Shown here: one piece after another, positions 1-6,594 of the stretch
How the letters are laid out: every line of letters starts with the position of its first letter
How positions within the stretch are numbered: the stretch's first letter is position 1
Assembly: GCA_964555935.1 (NCBI GenBank)
Contig: CAZKUN010000360.1
Location: forward strand, 1 to 7,282
Length of the DNA: 7,282 nucleotides
Direction: 5' to 3'
Source of the DNA: CAZKUN01 sp964555935
GTDB taxonomy: Bacteria; Armatimonadota; Zipacnadia; Zipacnadales; VGFC01
Translations under genes and position numbers: made by a program
The notes under the pieces: model-generated
The model's input: the letters and a program-made list of their open reading frames with translations, nothing else
Databases searched by the model: none
Told to the model about the DNA's origin: nothing

Positions 1-1
1 C

Positions 2-322
2 AAGTGCCTCCCTTTTAGGCCGCCGCCTGCCTCCCAATTACTCCGCCGCCAACAGACGGCGATATCTGACGCAAAGGCCGGCGAAGGAGCGGTTCACCAG
101 TGGAGGGCGGAACGCCTCGTGGGCGGGCTGCCGGGGAGAGTGGTCTCGGGACCGTGGTGCTCGCCCTGCTCTACGGGCCCGGTCTTCTCGGCTGTCCTGA
201 GGGAGGCGATGCTGGGGCCCGACGGTCGCATCCGCCACATGAGCTGCAGCACGCCGCCGCAGGGCTCAGGAGCTTCGGAGACGAAGCGCGCCTACAGTTC
301 GCCCATGGCCCGGTTACCGTGA
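2..322 (+). CDS. 3' end of an unidentified gene running in from the left edge
   Basis: This frame is open from position 2 to a TGA at 320-322, about 106 codons, with no start that must be used. Third codon positions are clearly richer in G+C than first or second positions, as in the other genes of the window, and more so than in the competing plus frame (100-339). The stop lies 13 nt before the ATG at 336, with the next gene's Shine-Dalgarno in the gap, which suits an upstream operon member. The product has no motif I recognise: it holds an Arg/Gln-rich stretch, a short WCSPC segment near the middle and a Ser/Pro-rich tail. A GTG at 119 with GGAGG at 104-108 could be an internal start for a 67-aa protein. 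The call rests on codon pattern and position, not homology, and the first 90 bases are the weakest part. Confidence 0.35.
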   Translation, partial: KCLPFRPPPASQLLRRQQTAISDAKAGEGAVHQWRAERLVGGLPGRVVSGPWCSPCSTGPVFSAVLREAMLGPDGRIRHMSCSTPPQGSGASETKRAYSSPMARLP

Positions 323-323
323 C

Positions 324-330
324 GGGAGGA
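324..330 (+). promoter_or_regulatory. Strong Shine-Dalgarno for the putative glycoside hydrolase
   Basis: GGGAGGA ends 5 nt before the ATG at 336. It fixes that codon as the start, in preference to in-frame Met codons further inside the gene. Confidence 0.7.
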
Positions 331-335
331 GTCCA

Positions 336-2141
336 ATGACCGCGTGCTATCTCGTGCCACTGATGGTCCTCGTCACGAGGGCCGGGGCCGAGTCGCACAT
401 CAAGCGCTCGGACGTCGTGTTCCCATACACGGCGAGTGCCGACACATATCGGCACTACGGCGCGACGGTGGTCGCCTGGGGCTTCCACCCGTTCAACGTG
501 ACGGGCGAGGAGAGAGCCCGGCAGTGGCGGCAGATGGCCGACGCTGCCCGCGGCGTCGGCGCCCGTTATCAGGCGCGGGTCGAGCTCGATGCGGGATGGA
601 AGGGCATGATCGACTACGACCCCGACTTCATCGAGTCAGCGTGCCGCTCGCTCGCGGGCGAGGCCCTCACGTATCGGTCTTGGGAGGGTTTGGAGTACAA
701 GGGCCACCTGCCTTACCAGTTCTGTACGAACTCCCCCTCCCTCCGCGCATACCTGAAGCTGCAGGTCCAGGAGGCGATGGCCGTCGAGCCCGACATGCTC
801 CACATCGACGCCATCGCTGCCAGTCACATGACTCAGTGGCGCGGCGGGTGCTTCTGCCGATGGTGCGTAGACGGCTTCCGCGCGTTCCTTCACACCCCCG
901 AGCATGCTGACGCCCTCCGCCAGGCAGGTATCGACGACCTCGAGGCATTCGACTACGGCGCCCTCCTCCGCGGGCGTGGACTCACCGTCGATGACTACCG
1001 GGCCCAGCTCACTCGCTGGCCGCCTACCCTCCCTCTCGCCCAGGAGTACCTCACCTTCCACCATCTCTCGGCCAGGAAGATGCTCGATGAGCTCCGCGTG
1101 GAGGCGGAGCGCCTCGCCGGGCGTCCCATCCCCATCAGCACGAGCACCCAGCTCCGCGAGGCTCGCGACTGGTGGAGCTACCCCGTCGCCGACCACTTCA
1201 CCATCGAGGCGAGCTTCCAGGCGGCGGAGCGCAAGGTGCCGACGCTACCCATCTTCCGCTATCGGCTGGCCGATGCCCTCGACCGGCGAATCATGTCGAC
1301 CGGCGTCCCCCAGTGGGACCTGACTCTCGTCCGCGACGAGAACCGGCCCGGCCTGGTGCGGACGTGGATCGCCCAAGCCTACGCCTTCGGCCACCACTTT
1401 ATGGCCCCCCACAGCATGTGGTGCGGCGCCGGCGAGAAGACCCGCTACGAGAGCAAGCCGGGCGACTGCGACGACCTCTACCGGTTCGTCAGCGCCTACC
1501 GCGAGCTCTTCGACGGCTACGAGCCCGTCGCCCACGTCGGCGTGCTCTACAGCAATGGGGCCTTCCGTCGCTGGCGTCGCGAGGTTCGAGAGGCGGGCGT
1601 CACCCTCACCCAAGAGAACGTGCCGTGGCGGTTCGTCGTGGCCGGCGATGAGTGGATGCCGAGGAAGCTGGCGGCTGCCGACCTCGAGGGCCTGCAGGCG
1701 CTTGTCGTGGCGGACCCCACCTTCCTTGATCCTGAGCAGCAGGCGGTCGTTGACGCCTTCGGCGACGGTGTTGTGAACTGGGCAGACCGCGAGCGGTTGG
1801 AGGCGCTCGTGCCGCGCGAGATCAGTGTTCGAGGCGCCGACGGCGTGATGGTCCTCCCGAGGGCGAACCCGCCCGGAGCACCAGTCCTCCACCTGCTGAA
1901 CACGACATACCTTCCCGACTCAGACTCCATGCGGGCGAAGCGCAGCTTCACGCTGGCGGTTGCTGATCGCCTCTTCGATGCCGAGACAAGTCGGGCCACT
2001 CTCATCGCCCCGGGCTCTGAGCCGACGGAACTGACCGCGCGTCGAGTCGACGGCGGCGCCGAGATCGACATCCCGGTTCTGGACCTCTGGGCCGTCTTGC
2101 GCCTGGGTCCGTCCGAGGGTACCCCTGGAGGTTCCCGATGA
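336..2141 (+). CDS. Putative glycoside hydrolase, GHL6/GH42-like TIM barrel with GATase-like domain (601 aa)
   Basis: Probable sugar-cleaving enzyme of unknown substrate. Residues about 5-390 look like a TIM barrel: a first strand (YLVPLMVLVT), then VVAWGFHPFN, then a strand ending LHIDAIAA with Asp158, followed by a Cys cluster C172-F-C174-R-W-C177. A late strand, DHFTIEASF, carries Glu291. Asp158 and Glu291 sit at strand ends and are the best catalytic candidates by inference. From about residue 395 (VGVLYS at 401-406) to 500 the pattern fits the class-I-glutamine-amidotransferase-like fold of GH42 trimerisation domains, ending in ALVVADPTFLDPEQQ. A short C-terminal beta domain follows (about 510-601). 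An ID-x(n)-CxCxxC pattern followed by this domain order is typical of the hypothetical glycosyl hydrolase group GHL6 (PF14871); I recall this rather than having searched it. The N-terminus is mildly hydrophobic but serves as the first barrel strand and lacks a basic start, so it is probably not a signal peptide. The stop overlaps the next ATG by 4 nt. Confidence 0.75.
   Translation: MTACYLVPLMVLVTRAGAESHIKRSDVVFPYTASADTYRHYGATVVAWGFHPFNVTGEERARQWRQMADAARGVGARYQARVELDAGWKGMIDYDPDFIESACRSLAGEALTYRSWEGLEYKGHLPYQFCTNSPSLRAYLKLQVQEAMAVEPDMLHIDAIAASHMTQWRGGCFCRWCVDGFRAFLHTPEHADALRQAGIDDLEAFDYGALLRGRGLTVDDYRAQLTRWPPTLPLAQEYLTFHHLSARKMLDELRVEAERLAGRPIPISTSTQLREARDWWSYPVADHFTIEASFQAAERKVPTLPIFRYRLADALDRRIMSTGVPQWDLTLVRDENRPGLVRTWIAQAYAFGHHFMAPHSMWCGAGEKTRYESKPGDCDDLYRFVSAYRELFDGYEPVAHVGVLYSNGAFRRWRREVREAGVTLTQENVPWRFVVAGDEWMPRKLAAADLEGLQALVVADPTFLDPEQQAVVDAFGDGVVNWADRERLEALVPREISVRGADGVMVLPRANPPGAPVLHLLNTTYLPDSDSMRAKRSFTLAVADRLFDAETSRATLIAPGSEPTELTARRVDGGAEIDIPVLDLWAVLRLGPSEGTPGGSR
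2127..2131 (+). promoter_or_regulatory. Shine-Dalgarno for the first GH117-like gene, inside the preceding gene
   Basis: GGAGG lies 6 nt before the ATG at 2138, within the last codons of the upstream hydrolase. Together with the ATGA overlap (2138-2141) it points to translational coupling between the two enzymes. Confidence 0.65.
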
Positions 2142-3340
2142 CCGACCCGTTCCCGTCGAAGATCCCCTTGACCAAGCCCACGGACCGCCCATTGAGCGCG
2201 GCGATGGCGCGGATGTACGATGTCTGGGCCCCCGAGGAGGATCGAGGCAACGAGTTCTACAGCAACTTCAAGTACTCACGTCTGGAGGGCTTTGACTACG
2301 GCGATGACGATGGACGCATCTCCCGCCGTGACCCGTCAAAGGTCCTGCGATTGAGCGGCACGTACCACGTCTGGTACACCAAACGCCAGACAGTTGCGCC
2401 CCCGGCTGGACCATCCCAGGCGACGGAGGAAGTCCCCTCCTTCGATTGGGATTTGGCGGAAGTCTGGTACGCAACCAGCGACGACGGGCTCACGTGGGAG
2501 GAGCAGGGACGCGCGGTCGAGCGTCCGTCGTCAGGTGAGTTCGGCTGTCGGTCGAACTGCACGCCCGACATCCTGGCCTGGGGCGGTCGCTTCCATCTCT
2601 ACTACCAGGCCTACGGCGAGATCATCCAGGGCGGCGATCACTGCCAGGTCACCGTGGCGGAAGCTGACTCGCCTGACGGCCCGTGGAGGCCACTCGGCTG
2701 TCCCGTCGTGGCCCCCAGTGAGGCGGGGGCGTGGGACGATGCCTGCATCCACGATCCCTTCCCGCTCATCTATCAGGGGCGCATCTGGCTGTTCTACAAG
2801 GGGCAGAACCGGACGAAGGGCGCGCCAGGGAACATGTCCCGCGCGCAGGGCGTGGCAATCGCCGACCATCCGTTGGGCCCCTTCGATAAGTCGCCCCTCA
2901 ACCCGGTGCTGAACTCGGGGCACGAGACCTGCCTGTGGCCGTACCGCGAGGGCATCGCAGCCATCGTCAGCCTCGACGGACCTGAGAAGAACACGGTCCA
3001 ATACGCGGCGGATGGGCTCAACTTCGAGATGAAGTCGATCCTGCAGGTCCCGCCTATTGCGCCGGGGCCGTTCGTGCCCGATGCCTTCGCCGACAACGGC
3101 GACGGTCGGGGCATCACGTGGGGCTTGTGCCACATCAACCCAGACGCCGGTGGCCCCTGCAACCGGAGTATTCTCGCGCGGTTTGACTGCGACCTGAGCC
3201 GCGATGTCGATTGGCCTCTGTTCAAGCAAAACAACCTCCGCTTCGATGAGCACACCTACTTCCAGCCGAGAGTGGCGTTGCCGGCGGGCATGCGTCAGCG
3301 GATTCAACGGGCGGACATGGACCGCGATACCGTTCTGTAA
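2138..3340 (+). CDS. GH117-like glycoside hydrolase, paralog 1 (400 aa)
   Basis: Five-bladed beta-propeller enzyme of the GH117 type. Characterised members are exo-alpha-1,3-(3,6-anhydro)-L-galactosidases (neoagarobiose hydrolases). The N-terminus carries the SxAxxR signature (S20, A22, R25) that family work links to a dimerising helical segment. The blades then show RRDPSKVL with Asp65, a YHVWYT strand, WDDACIHDP with Asp206, NSGHET with His262-Glu263, and GPEKNTVQYAADG soon after. By family analogy Asp65 is the general base, Asp206 a supporting acidic residue, and His262 the unusual histidine acid characterised in GH117. WGLCHI and RFDCDLS are late-blade strands. At 400 aa it has the usual family length. 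It has no signal peptide, so it is probably cytoplasmic. It overlaps the upstream hydrolase and lies 24 nt before its paralog. The fold and family call is strong, but the substrate is unproven because several GH117 clades do not act on neoagarobiose. Confidence 0.85.
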   Translation: MTDPFPSKIPLTKPTDRPLSAAMARMYDVWAPEEDRGNEFYSNFKYSRLEGFDYGDDDGRISRRDPSKVLRLSGTYHVWYTKRQTVAPPAGPSQATEEVPSFDWDLAEVWYATSDDGLTWEEQGRAVERPSSGEFGCRSNCTPDILAWGGRFHLYYQAYGEIIQGGDHCQVTVAEADSPDGPWRPLGCPVVAPSEAGAWDDACIHDPFPLIYQGRIWLFYKGQNRTKGAPGNMSRAQGVAIADHPLGPFDKSPLNPVLNSGHETCLWPYREGIAAIVSLDGPEKNTVQYAADGLNFEMKSILQVPPIAPGPFVPDAFADNGDGRGITWGLCHINPDAGGPCNRSILARFDCDLSRDVDWPLFKQNNLRFDEHTYFQPRVALPAGMRQRIQRADMDRDTVL

Positions 3341-3354
3341 GTGCGGGCGTTTAC

Positions 3355-3358
3355 GGAG
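3355..3358 (+). promoter_or_regulatory. Shine-Dalgarno for the second GH117-like gene
   Basis: GGAG lies 6 nt before the ATG at 3365 within the 24-nt gap between the paralogs. The site is weaker than those of the two upstream genes. Confidence 0.5.
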
Positions 3359-3364
3359 TGATCG

Positions 3365-4501
3365 ATGGACACCCCAGACAGCGAAGGCCGAATCGTCAGC
3401 GCCGCCATGGCTCGGCATCGCGGTGACGACAGCGAGAACGAGCTCTACACGCGCTTCCGGTACTCGCCGGTTCCCGGCCTGGGTTACGAGCCTGGCGTGG
3501 GCCGGCGGGACCCAAGCAGCATCATTAGGGCCGGCAATCTGTACTACGTCTGGTACACGCACTGCACGGACCCGGACTCCGACTGGCTCAACGCAGACCT
3601 CTGGTATGCGACCAGTCCAGACGGCCACGAGTGGACTGAACGCGGACCGGCAGTGGAGCGCGGACCGGAGGGCGCCTGGGATGACTACAGTGTCTTCACC
3701 TGCGACGTCCTCGTGGCCGAGGGCAAGTACTACCTCACCTACCAGGCAGAGACGCTCGGTGGCTACGGCATCAACGTAGTGGGCATGGCATCGGCCGGGC
3801 TACCCGGCGGCCCGTGGACGAAGCTGCCAGACCCGGTATTGAGGCCCACGCGCGATGGCGAATGGAGGCCTGATCCCGATCGCGCCGGCACGCGCGTCGA
3901 CTCGGTGAGAGGATCGTGGGACAGCGCCGCCGTGCACGATCCGGGGATCATTCCGCGATGGGGCCGGTATTGGCTGTACTACAAGGGGCACGGCATCGGC
4001 GACACGATGTTCGCCGACTCCAAGTGGGGCGTCGCGGTCGCCGGCCGCCCGGAAGGTCCTTACGTCAAGAGCCCACTCAACCCCATCACCAACAGCGGGC
4101 ACGAGACGTGGGTCTGGCCGTGGAGACGCGGCATCGCGGGCATGGTCGATTGGGCCGGGCCTGAGAAAGGCACCGTGCAGTACAGCGACGACGGCGTCAC
4201 CTTCGAGGTGGCGGCCTCGCTGGAGGACATCCCTCCGGCCGGCGGCGCCTTTGTCCCCGACAAGTTCGACGATCCGGCCGACGGTCAAGGCTTCACGTGG
4301 GGGCTCTGCCACTACGGGCGGTCCGACTGGAACTTCCTGGTTCGCTTCGACTGCGACCTGATGCAGGGCCAGCCCAAACAGCTCGATTGGTCGACCTTCT
4401 CTCACTACAGCACCGTCCGCGATGTCATGCGCGATCCGCACCGCTTTGGCGTACCGGCCGAGGCGCTGCTCGGCAAGACACGGCACCGGGCCATGGACTG
4501 A
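3365..4501 (+). CDS. GH117-like glycoside hydrolase, paralog 2 (378 aa)
   Basis: A second GH117-type five-bladed propeller enzyme, clearly homologous to its upstream neighbour but diverged from it. It keeps SxAxxR (S12, A14, R17), RRDPSSII with Asp49, a YYVWYT strand, WDSAAVHDP with Asp192, NSGHET with His246-Glu247, GPEKGTVQYSDDG, and late strands WGLCHY and RFDCDLM. The three presumed catalytic positions (Asp49, Asp192, His246) are therefore intact. It differs around the active site: WVWPWRRG follows the GHET motif where paralog 1 has CLWPYREG, replacing Glu271 with Arg255. A longer Arg/Asp-rich loop precedes the HDP motif, and the first blade is shorter. It has no signal peptide. It is the last gene of the plus-strand operon and converges on the minus-strand CapA gene 95 nt away. 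The substrate may differ from that of paralog 1. Confidence 0.85.
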   Translation: MDTPDSEGRIVSAAMARHRGDDSENELYTRFRYSPVPGLGYEPGVGRRDPSSIIRAGNLYYVWYTHCTDPDSDWLNADLWYATSPDGHEWTERGPAVERGPEGAWDDYSVFTCDVLVAEGKYYLTYQAETLGGYGINVVGMASAGLPGGPWTKLPDPVLRPTRDGEWRPDPDRAGTRVDSVRGSWDSAAVHDPGIIPRWGRYWLYYKGHGIGDTMFADSKWGVAVAGRPEGPYVKSPLNPITNSGHETWVWPWRRGIAGMVDWAGPEKGTVQYSDDGVTFEVAASLEDIPPAGGAFVPDKFDDPADGQGFTWGLCHYGRSDWNFLVRFDCDLMQGQPKQLDWSTFSHYSTVRDVMRDPHRFGVPAEALLGKTRHRAMD

Positions 4502-4596
4502 AAGAGACCCCTCATGGAGACCAGCCGGTTCGAAGACACGGACCTCCAAGTCACGTGGCTCGCCGTCCTCGCGCCATCAGCGCTTGGGCTCGGAAT
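4502..4596. other. Convergent intergenic gap without a clear terminator
   Basis: These 95 nt separate the ends of two converging genes. The only notable inverted repeat is GCGC-CATCA-GCGC (4571-4583), a 4-bp stem with no following T run, too weak to call a terminator. Transcription from each side may run into the other gene or end by Rho. Confidence 0.4.
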
Positions 4597-4669
4597 TCAC
4601 GACTCGCCCGCTCCCGATTCGTCTATCTGCGCTTGGCCACGGACGACGACAACGGGTATCGTCGAATAG
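4514..4669 (+). CDS. Small ORF or remnant of a fourth operon gene (51 aa), doubtful
   Basis: An ATG 12 nt after the stop of the second GH117-like gene opens a 51-codon frame ending in TAG at 4667-4669. Its first 28 or so codons have mostly G/C third positions and a plausible protein opening (METSRFEDTDLQVTW, then LAVLAPSALGLGI). The rest runs antisense through the 3' end of the CapA gene and reads like noise (Thr- and Pro-rich). The upstream AAGAGA is a poor ribosome site. It may be the stump of a further carbohydrate-enzyme gene cut off when the CapA gene was joined here, or chance. I recognise no family. Confidence 0.2.
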   Translation: METSRFEDTDLQVTWLAVLAPSALGLGIHDSPAPDSSICAWPRTTTTGIVE

Positions 4670-5577
4670 CTGTCAACGCCGTCTGGGGAAAGCGTGCAGT
4701 AGAGGATGGTGCCTTCGTTCCCACCGTAGCTCTCGTCGAAAACGAAGTTGCCCAGGCAGTAGGCTATCAGGCCGCCACCATATCGCTCGATCTCGCCTCG
4801 CACATGAGCGTGGTGGCCGACCACAAGATCGGCTCCGAGGTTAACCGCGTGGTGGGCGAGTGCTCGCTCGCGCGGCGTCACCTCGGTGCTGCCCTCCTGG
4901 CCCCAATGGAACGACGCGACGAGGACGTCGCAGCGCTCGGCGAGTTGGGGGACGGTTCGGCCCAGCGCCTCATGATGGAGCCGCAGCACCGTCTCGCGGT
5001 CGGGGTCGCGGACGAAGTTGATGTACGGGAAGCGGCTGTACGCGATGAACCCAACCCGCAGGCCGTTGACCGCCACCACGACGCCGCGCTCGGCGTCGGC
5101 CTGCGTGGGGCCGGCGCCGACGACCGTCACGCCCGCATCCGCAAGAAGCTCGCGGCTGCGCCGGAGCCCAAGCCGCCCCGCGTCGACGGCGTGGTTGTTG
5201 GCGAGACTCACCACGTCAAAGCCGACCCGCTTGAGAATCGGGGCCATCTCAGGGGAAGCGATCAGCGCATTCACACGCGGGAAGCGGACGGACCGATCCG
5301 TCAATGGCGATTCTAGGTTGCAGAACGTCAAGTCGGCCCGTTGCAGATGGTCGACCACCTGCTCGAACGGGTACATCAGCCCGCGCGATTCGCAGCTCTC
5401 TCGGACCCCCCTCCCCAGCATGACGTCGCCGACGCAGCAGAGCGAAGCTTTCGGCACGGGACGGGATGGCGAGCACCCGCCCGCGCCAAGGGCCGCCGCC
5501 AGGAGAGCACCTATCGCGAGGCGCGCGGGCACTCGGTCGCGGCCGACCGCACGCCGCCCCTCGCGGGCCCGCCGCAA
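4597..5577 (-). CDS. CapA-family (PGA_cap) putative lipoprotein, metallophosphatase-like (326 aa)
   Basis: CapA/PgsA-like protein with the calcineurin-like phosphoesterase fold (PF09587). The family is named for poly-gamma-glutamate capsule synthesis, but most members have no proven function. Visible motifs in order are GDVMLGR with Asp51, NLESPLT (87-93), SLANNHAVDAG with N127-N128-H129, FHWGQE with His224, GADLVVGHHAHV with His255, His256 and His258, and YCLGNFVFD (273-281). All the usual presumed metal-binding positions are present. A hydrophobic segment (20-33) ends at Cys35 in an AGGC lipobox, which is atypical because -3 is Ala rather than Leu, so membrane anchoring outside the cytoplasm is likely. 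The frame opens with TTG at 5577-5575, right after the TAG of the DUF3160 gene. A GTG at 5532-5530 would give a 311-aa form with a cleaner signal peptide, without the Arg-rich first 15 residues. Neither start has a good Shine-Dalgarno. Confidence 0.85.
   Translation of the reverse strand: MRRAREGRRAVGRDRVPARLAIGALLAAALGAGGCSPSRPVPKASLCCVGDVMLGRGVRESCESRGLMYPFEQVVDHLQRADLTFCNLESPLTDRSVRFPRVNALIASPEMAPILKRVGFDVVSLANNHAVDAGRLGLRRSRELLADAGVTVVGAGPTQADAERGVVVAVNGLRVGFIAYSRFPYINFVRDPDRETVLRLHHEALGRTVPQLAERCDVLVASFHWGQEGSTEVTPRERALAHHAVNLGADLVVGHHAHVRGEIERYGGGLIAYCLGNFVFDESYGGNEGTILYCTLSPDGVDSYSTIPVVVVRGQAQIDESGAGES
5530..5532 (-). other. Alternative GTG start of the CapA-family gene
   Basis: Codon 16 of the TTG-initiated frame is GTG. 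Starting here gives MPARLAIGALLAAALGAGGC, a compact lipoprotein signal peptide with one Arg before the hydrophobic core. There is no clear Shine-Dalgarno before it, so the choice of start stays open. Confidence 0.35.
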
Positions 5578-6594
5578 CTAACACCCGCCCTGGGTGAAGT
5601 CGGGGAGATCCTGGAACTCAACCGACTCGCCCGAGCCCTTGACCGGGCTCAAGAATGACCGCGTCCATTTCGGCGGGCGTGGGGCGTCCGTCGAGCCCAG
5701 CCGTTTCTGCCACGCCTCGTCGGTCAGCCTTTCGTCGATAGGCACGGTCAGCTCGTAGTACGAGAACGCAGCCCCTCGGCCTAGGAGGAGCTTCCCGTCC
5801 ATCGGGTAGACCACGTAGATCTCGTTGGCGTGCCCGACTCCCTCCTCAAGCGCCATGTACTGGCCAGCGATGTCGGCCGTATGCACGTCGGCGACGACCG
5901 CCATGTCCTTGTCGGTCATCGAGGTGATCTCATCGCCCTGGACCCCGCGCTTCGTGTAGAGGTTCAGTCGAGCCAATGCGTCGCCGTAATACTCGATCTG
6001 CTCAAATTCGTCGGCAGTCAAGGCAACACCCGTGAGCTGCTTGACCGACGTCTCCTCCAGGAACTTGATCAGTGAGATGAGTTCTTCGAACGACTCGAGA
6101 ACGGCCTCGTCTGTTAGCAGCCCCCGCGCTTCCAGGCCGTCGCGAAGCTGGGTCGCCAACAGGCGCAGTCGCCAGTACGTCAGCACCTCCGGCTCGACGT
6201 ACCCCTTCGGCGGCGGAGGGGGCTCCTCTTCAGGGCCGCCGCCGCACTGCACGACCGCCGACTGCTTCGCGTAGAGGATCGTGTCGTGTCGGAGTTCAGC
6301 CCAGCTCCCAAGGGCGGCATTGAGCTGCTTGTCGGTCCACGCCTCGCTGCGCATGAAACTCGGATAGCCCTCGCCCTTCACCTCAAGCAGGAAACCGAGC
6401 ACGTGCAACCAACCGGCGTAGATCGTCTTCGTCCAGTCCTCTTCCGCGTAGCCGGCCACCAGTTCACGCATCTTCTGTGACTGGGATTCGTAGTTCTCGT
6501 ACTCCGTCTGTTTGTAGACCGTATCCGCCAACTCGTAGGCGCGCTCGGAACCAAGCGCGGACATCACGTCGAGCCCCATCGGGAAGTTCCGCAC
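5578..6594 (-). CDS. DUF3160 protein, C-terminal part of a frameshifted gene
   Basis: This frame carries the C-terminal half of a DUF3160 (PF11369) protein, a large secreted or lipoprotein family of unknown function. Hallmarks are MGLDVMSALGSERAYEL, EEDWTKTIYAGWLHVL, KGEGYPSFMRSEAWTDKQLN, SWAELRHDTILYAKQS, a Gly- then Glu/Pro-rich linker leading to GYVEPEV, and a closing YYELTVPIDERLTDEAWQ. The GTG at 6594-6592 is not a real start: it is the Val inside YNVRNFP, and the frame stays open further upstream. The missing N-terminal side continues in another frame from about 6626 to the right (see the 6564-7244 entry). Inserting one C into the C4 run at 6627-6630 would join the halves as PHVG-AQTQGEPGSYNVRNF. 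The true C-terminus looks complete and ends in a TAG at 5578-5580, directly against the CapA gene's TTG. This is a recently broken gene or a sequencing error. Confidence 0.75.
   Translation of the reverse strand: MRNFPMGLDVMSALGSERAYELADTVYKQTEYENYESQSQKMRELVAGYAEEDWTKTIYAGWLHVLGFLLEVKGEGYPSFMRSEAWTDKQLNAALGSWAELRHDTILYAKQSAVVQCGGGPEEEPPPPPKGYVEPEVLTYWRLRLLATQLRDGLEARGLLTDEAVLESFEELISLIKFLEETSVKQLTGVALTADEFEQIEYYGDALARLNLYTKRGVQGDEITSMTDKDMAVVADVHTADIAGQYMALEEGVGHANEIYVVYPMDGKLLLGRGAAFSYYELTVPIDERLTDEAWQKRLGSTDAPRPPKWTRSFLSPVKGSGESVEFQDLPDFTQGGC

Noticed and set aside
100..339. 79-codon plus-strand ORF ending in the ATGA of the barrel hydrolase gene
   Set aside because: The frame is closed at 67-69 just upstream, has lower third-position G+C than the overlapping frame 2-322, and shows no family-like segment. 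The ATGA overlap alone is not enough.
336..385. Signal peptide on the barrel hydrolase
   Set aside because: The hydrophobic run CYLVPLMVLVT is short, lacks a basic n-region and fits the first barrel strand better.
2531..3628. 365-codon minus-strand ORF
   Set aside because: It lies antisense to the two GH117-like genes and crosses their intergenic gap; it is a composition shadow of high-GC codons without recognisable motifs.
2138..4501. GH43, GH32 or GH130 assignment for the two propeller enzymes
   Set aside because: The related folds share the first-blade Asp, but SxAxxR, NSGHET and GPEK(N/G)T(V)QY together are the GH117 pattern.
4571..4583. Inverted repeat GCGC-CATCA-GCGC as an intrinsic terminator
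   Set aside because: The stem is only 4 bp, with no T run on either side, and is likely by chance at this G+C.
4297..5316. 339-codon plus-strand ORF
   Set aside because: It overlaps the end of the second GH117-like gene and runs antisense to the clear CapA-family gene. Its low-complexity Arg/Ala/Asp content is typical of a shadow frame.
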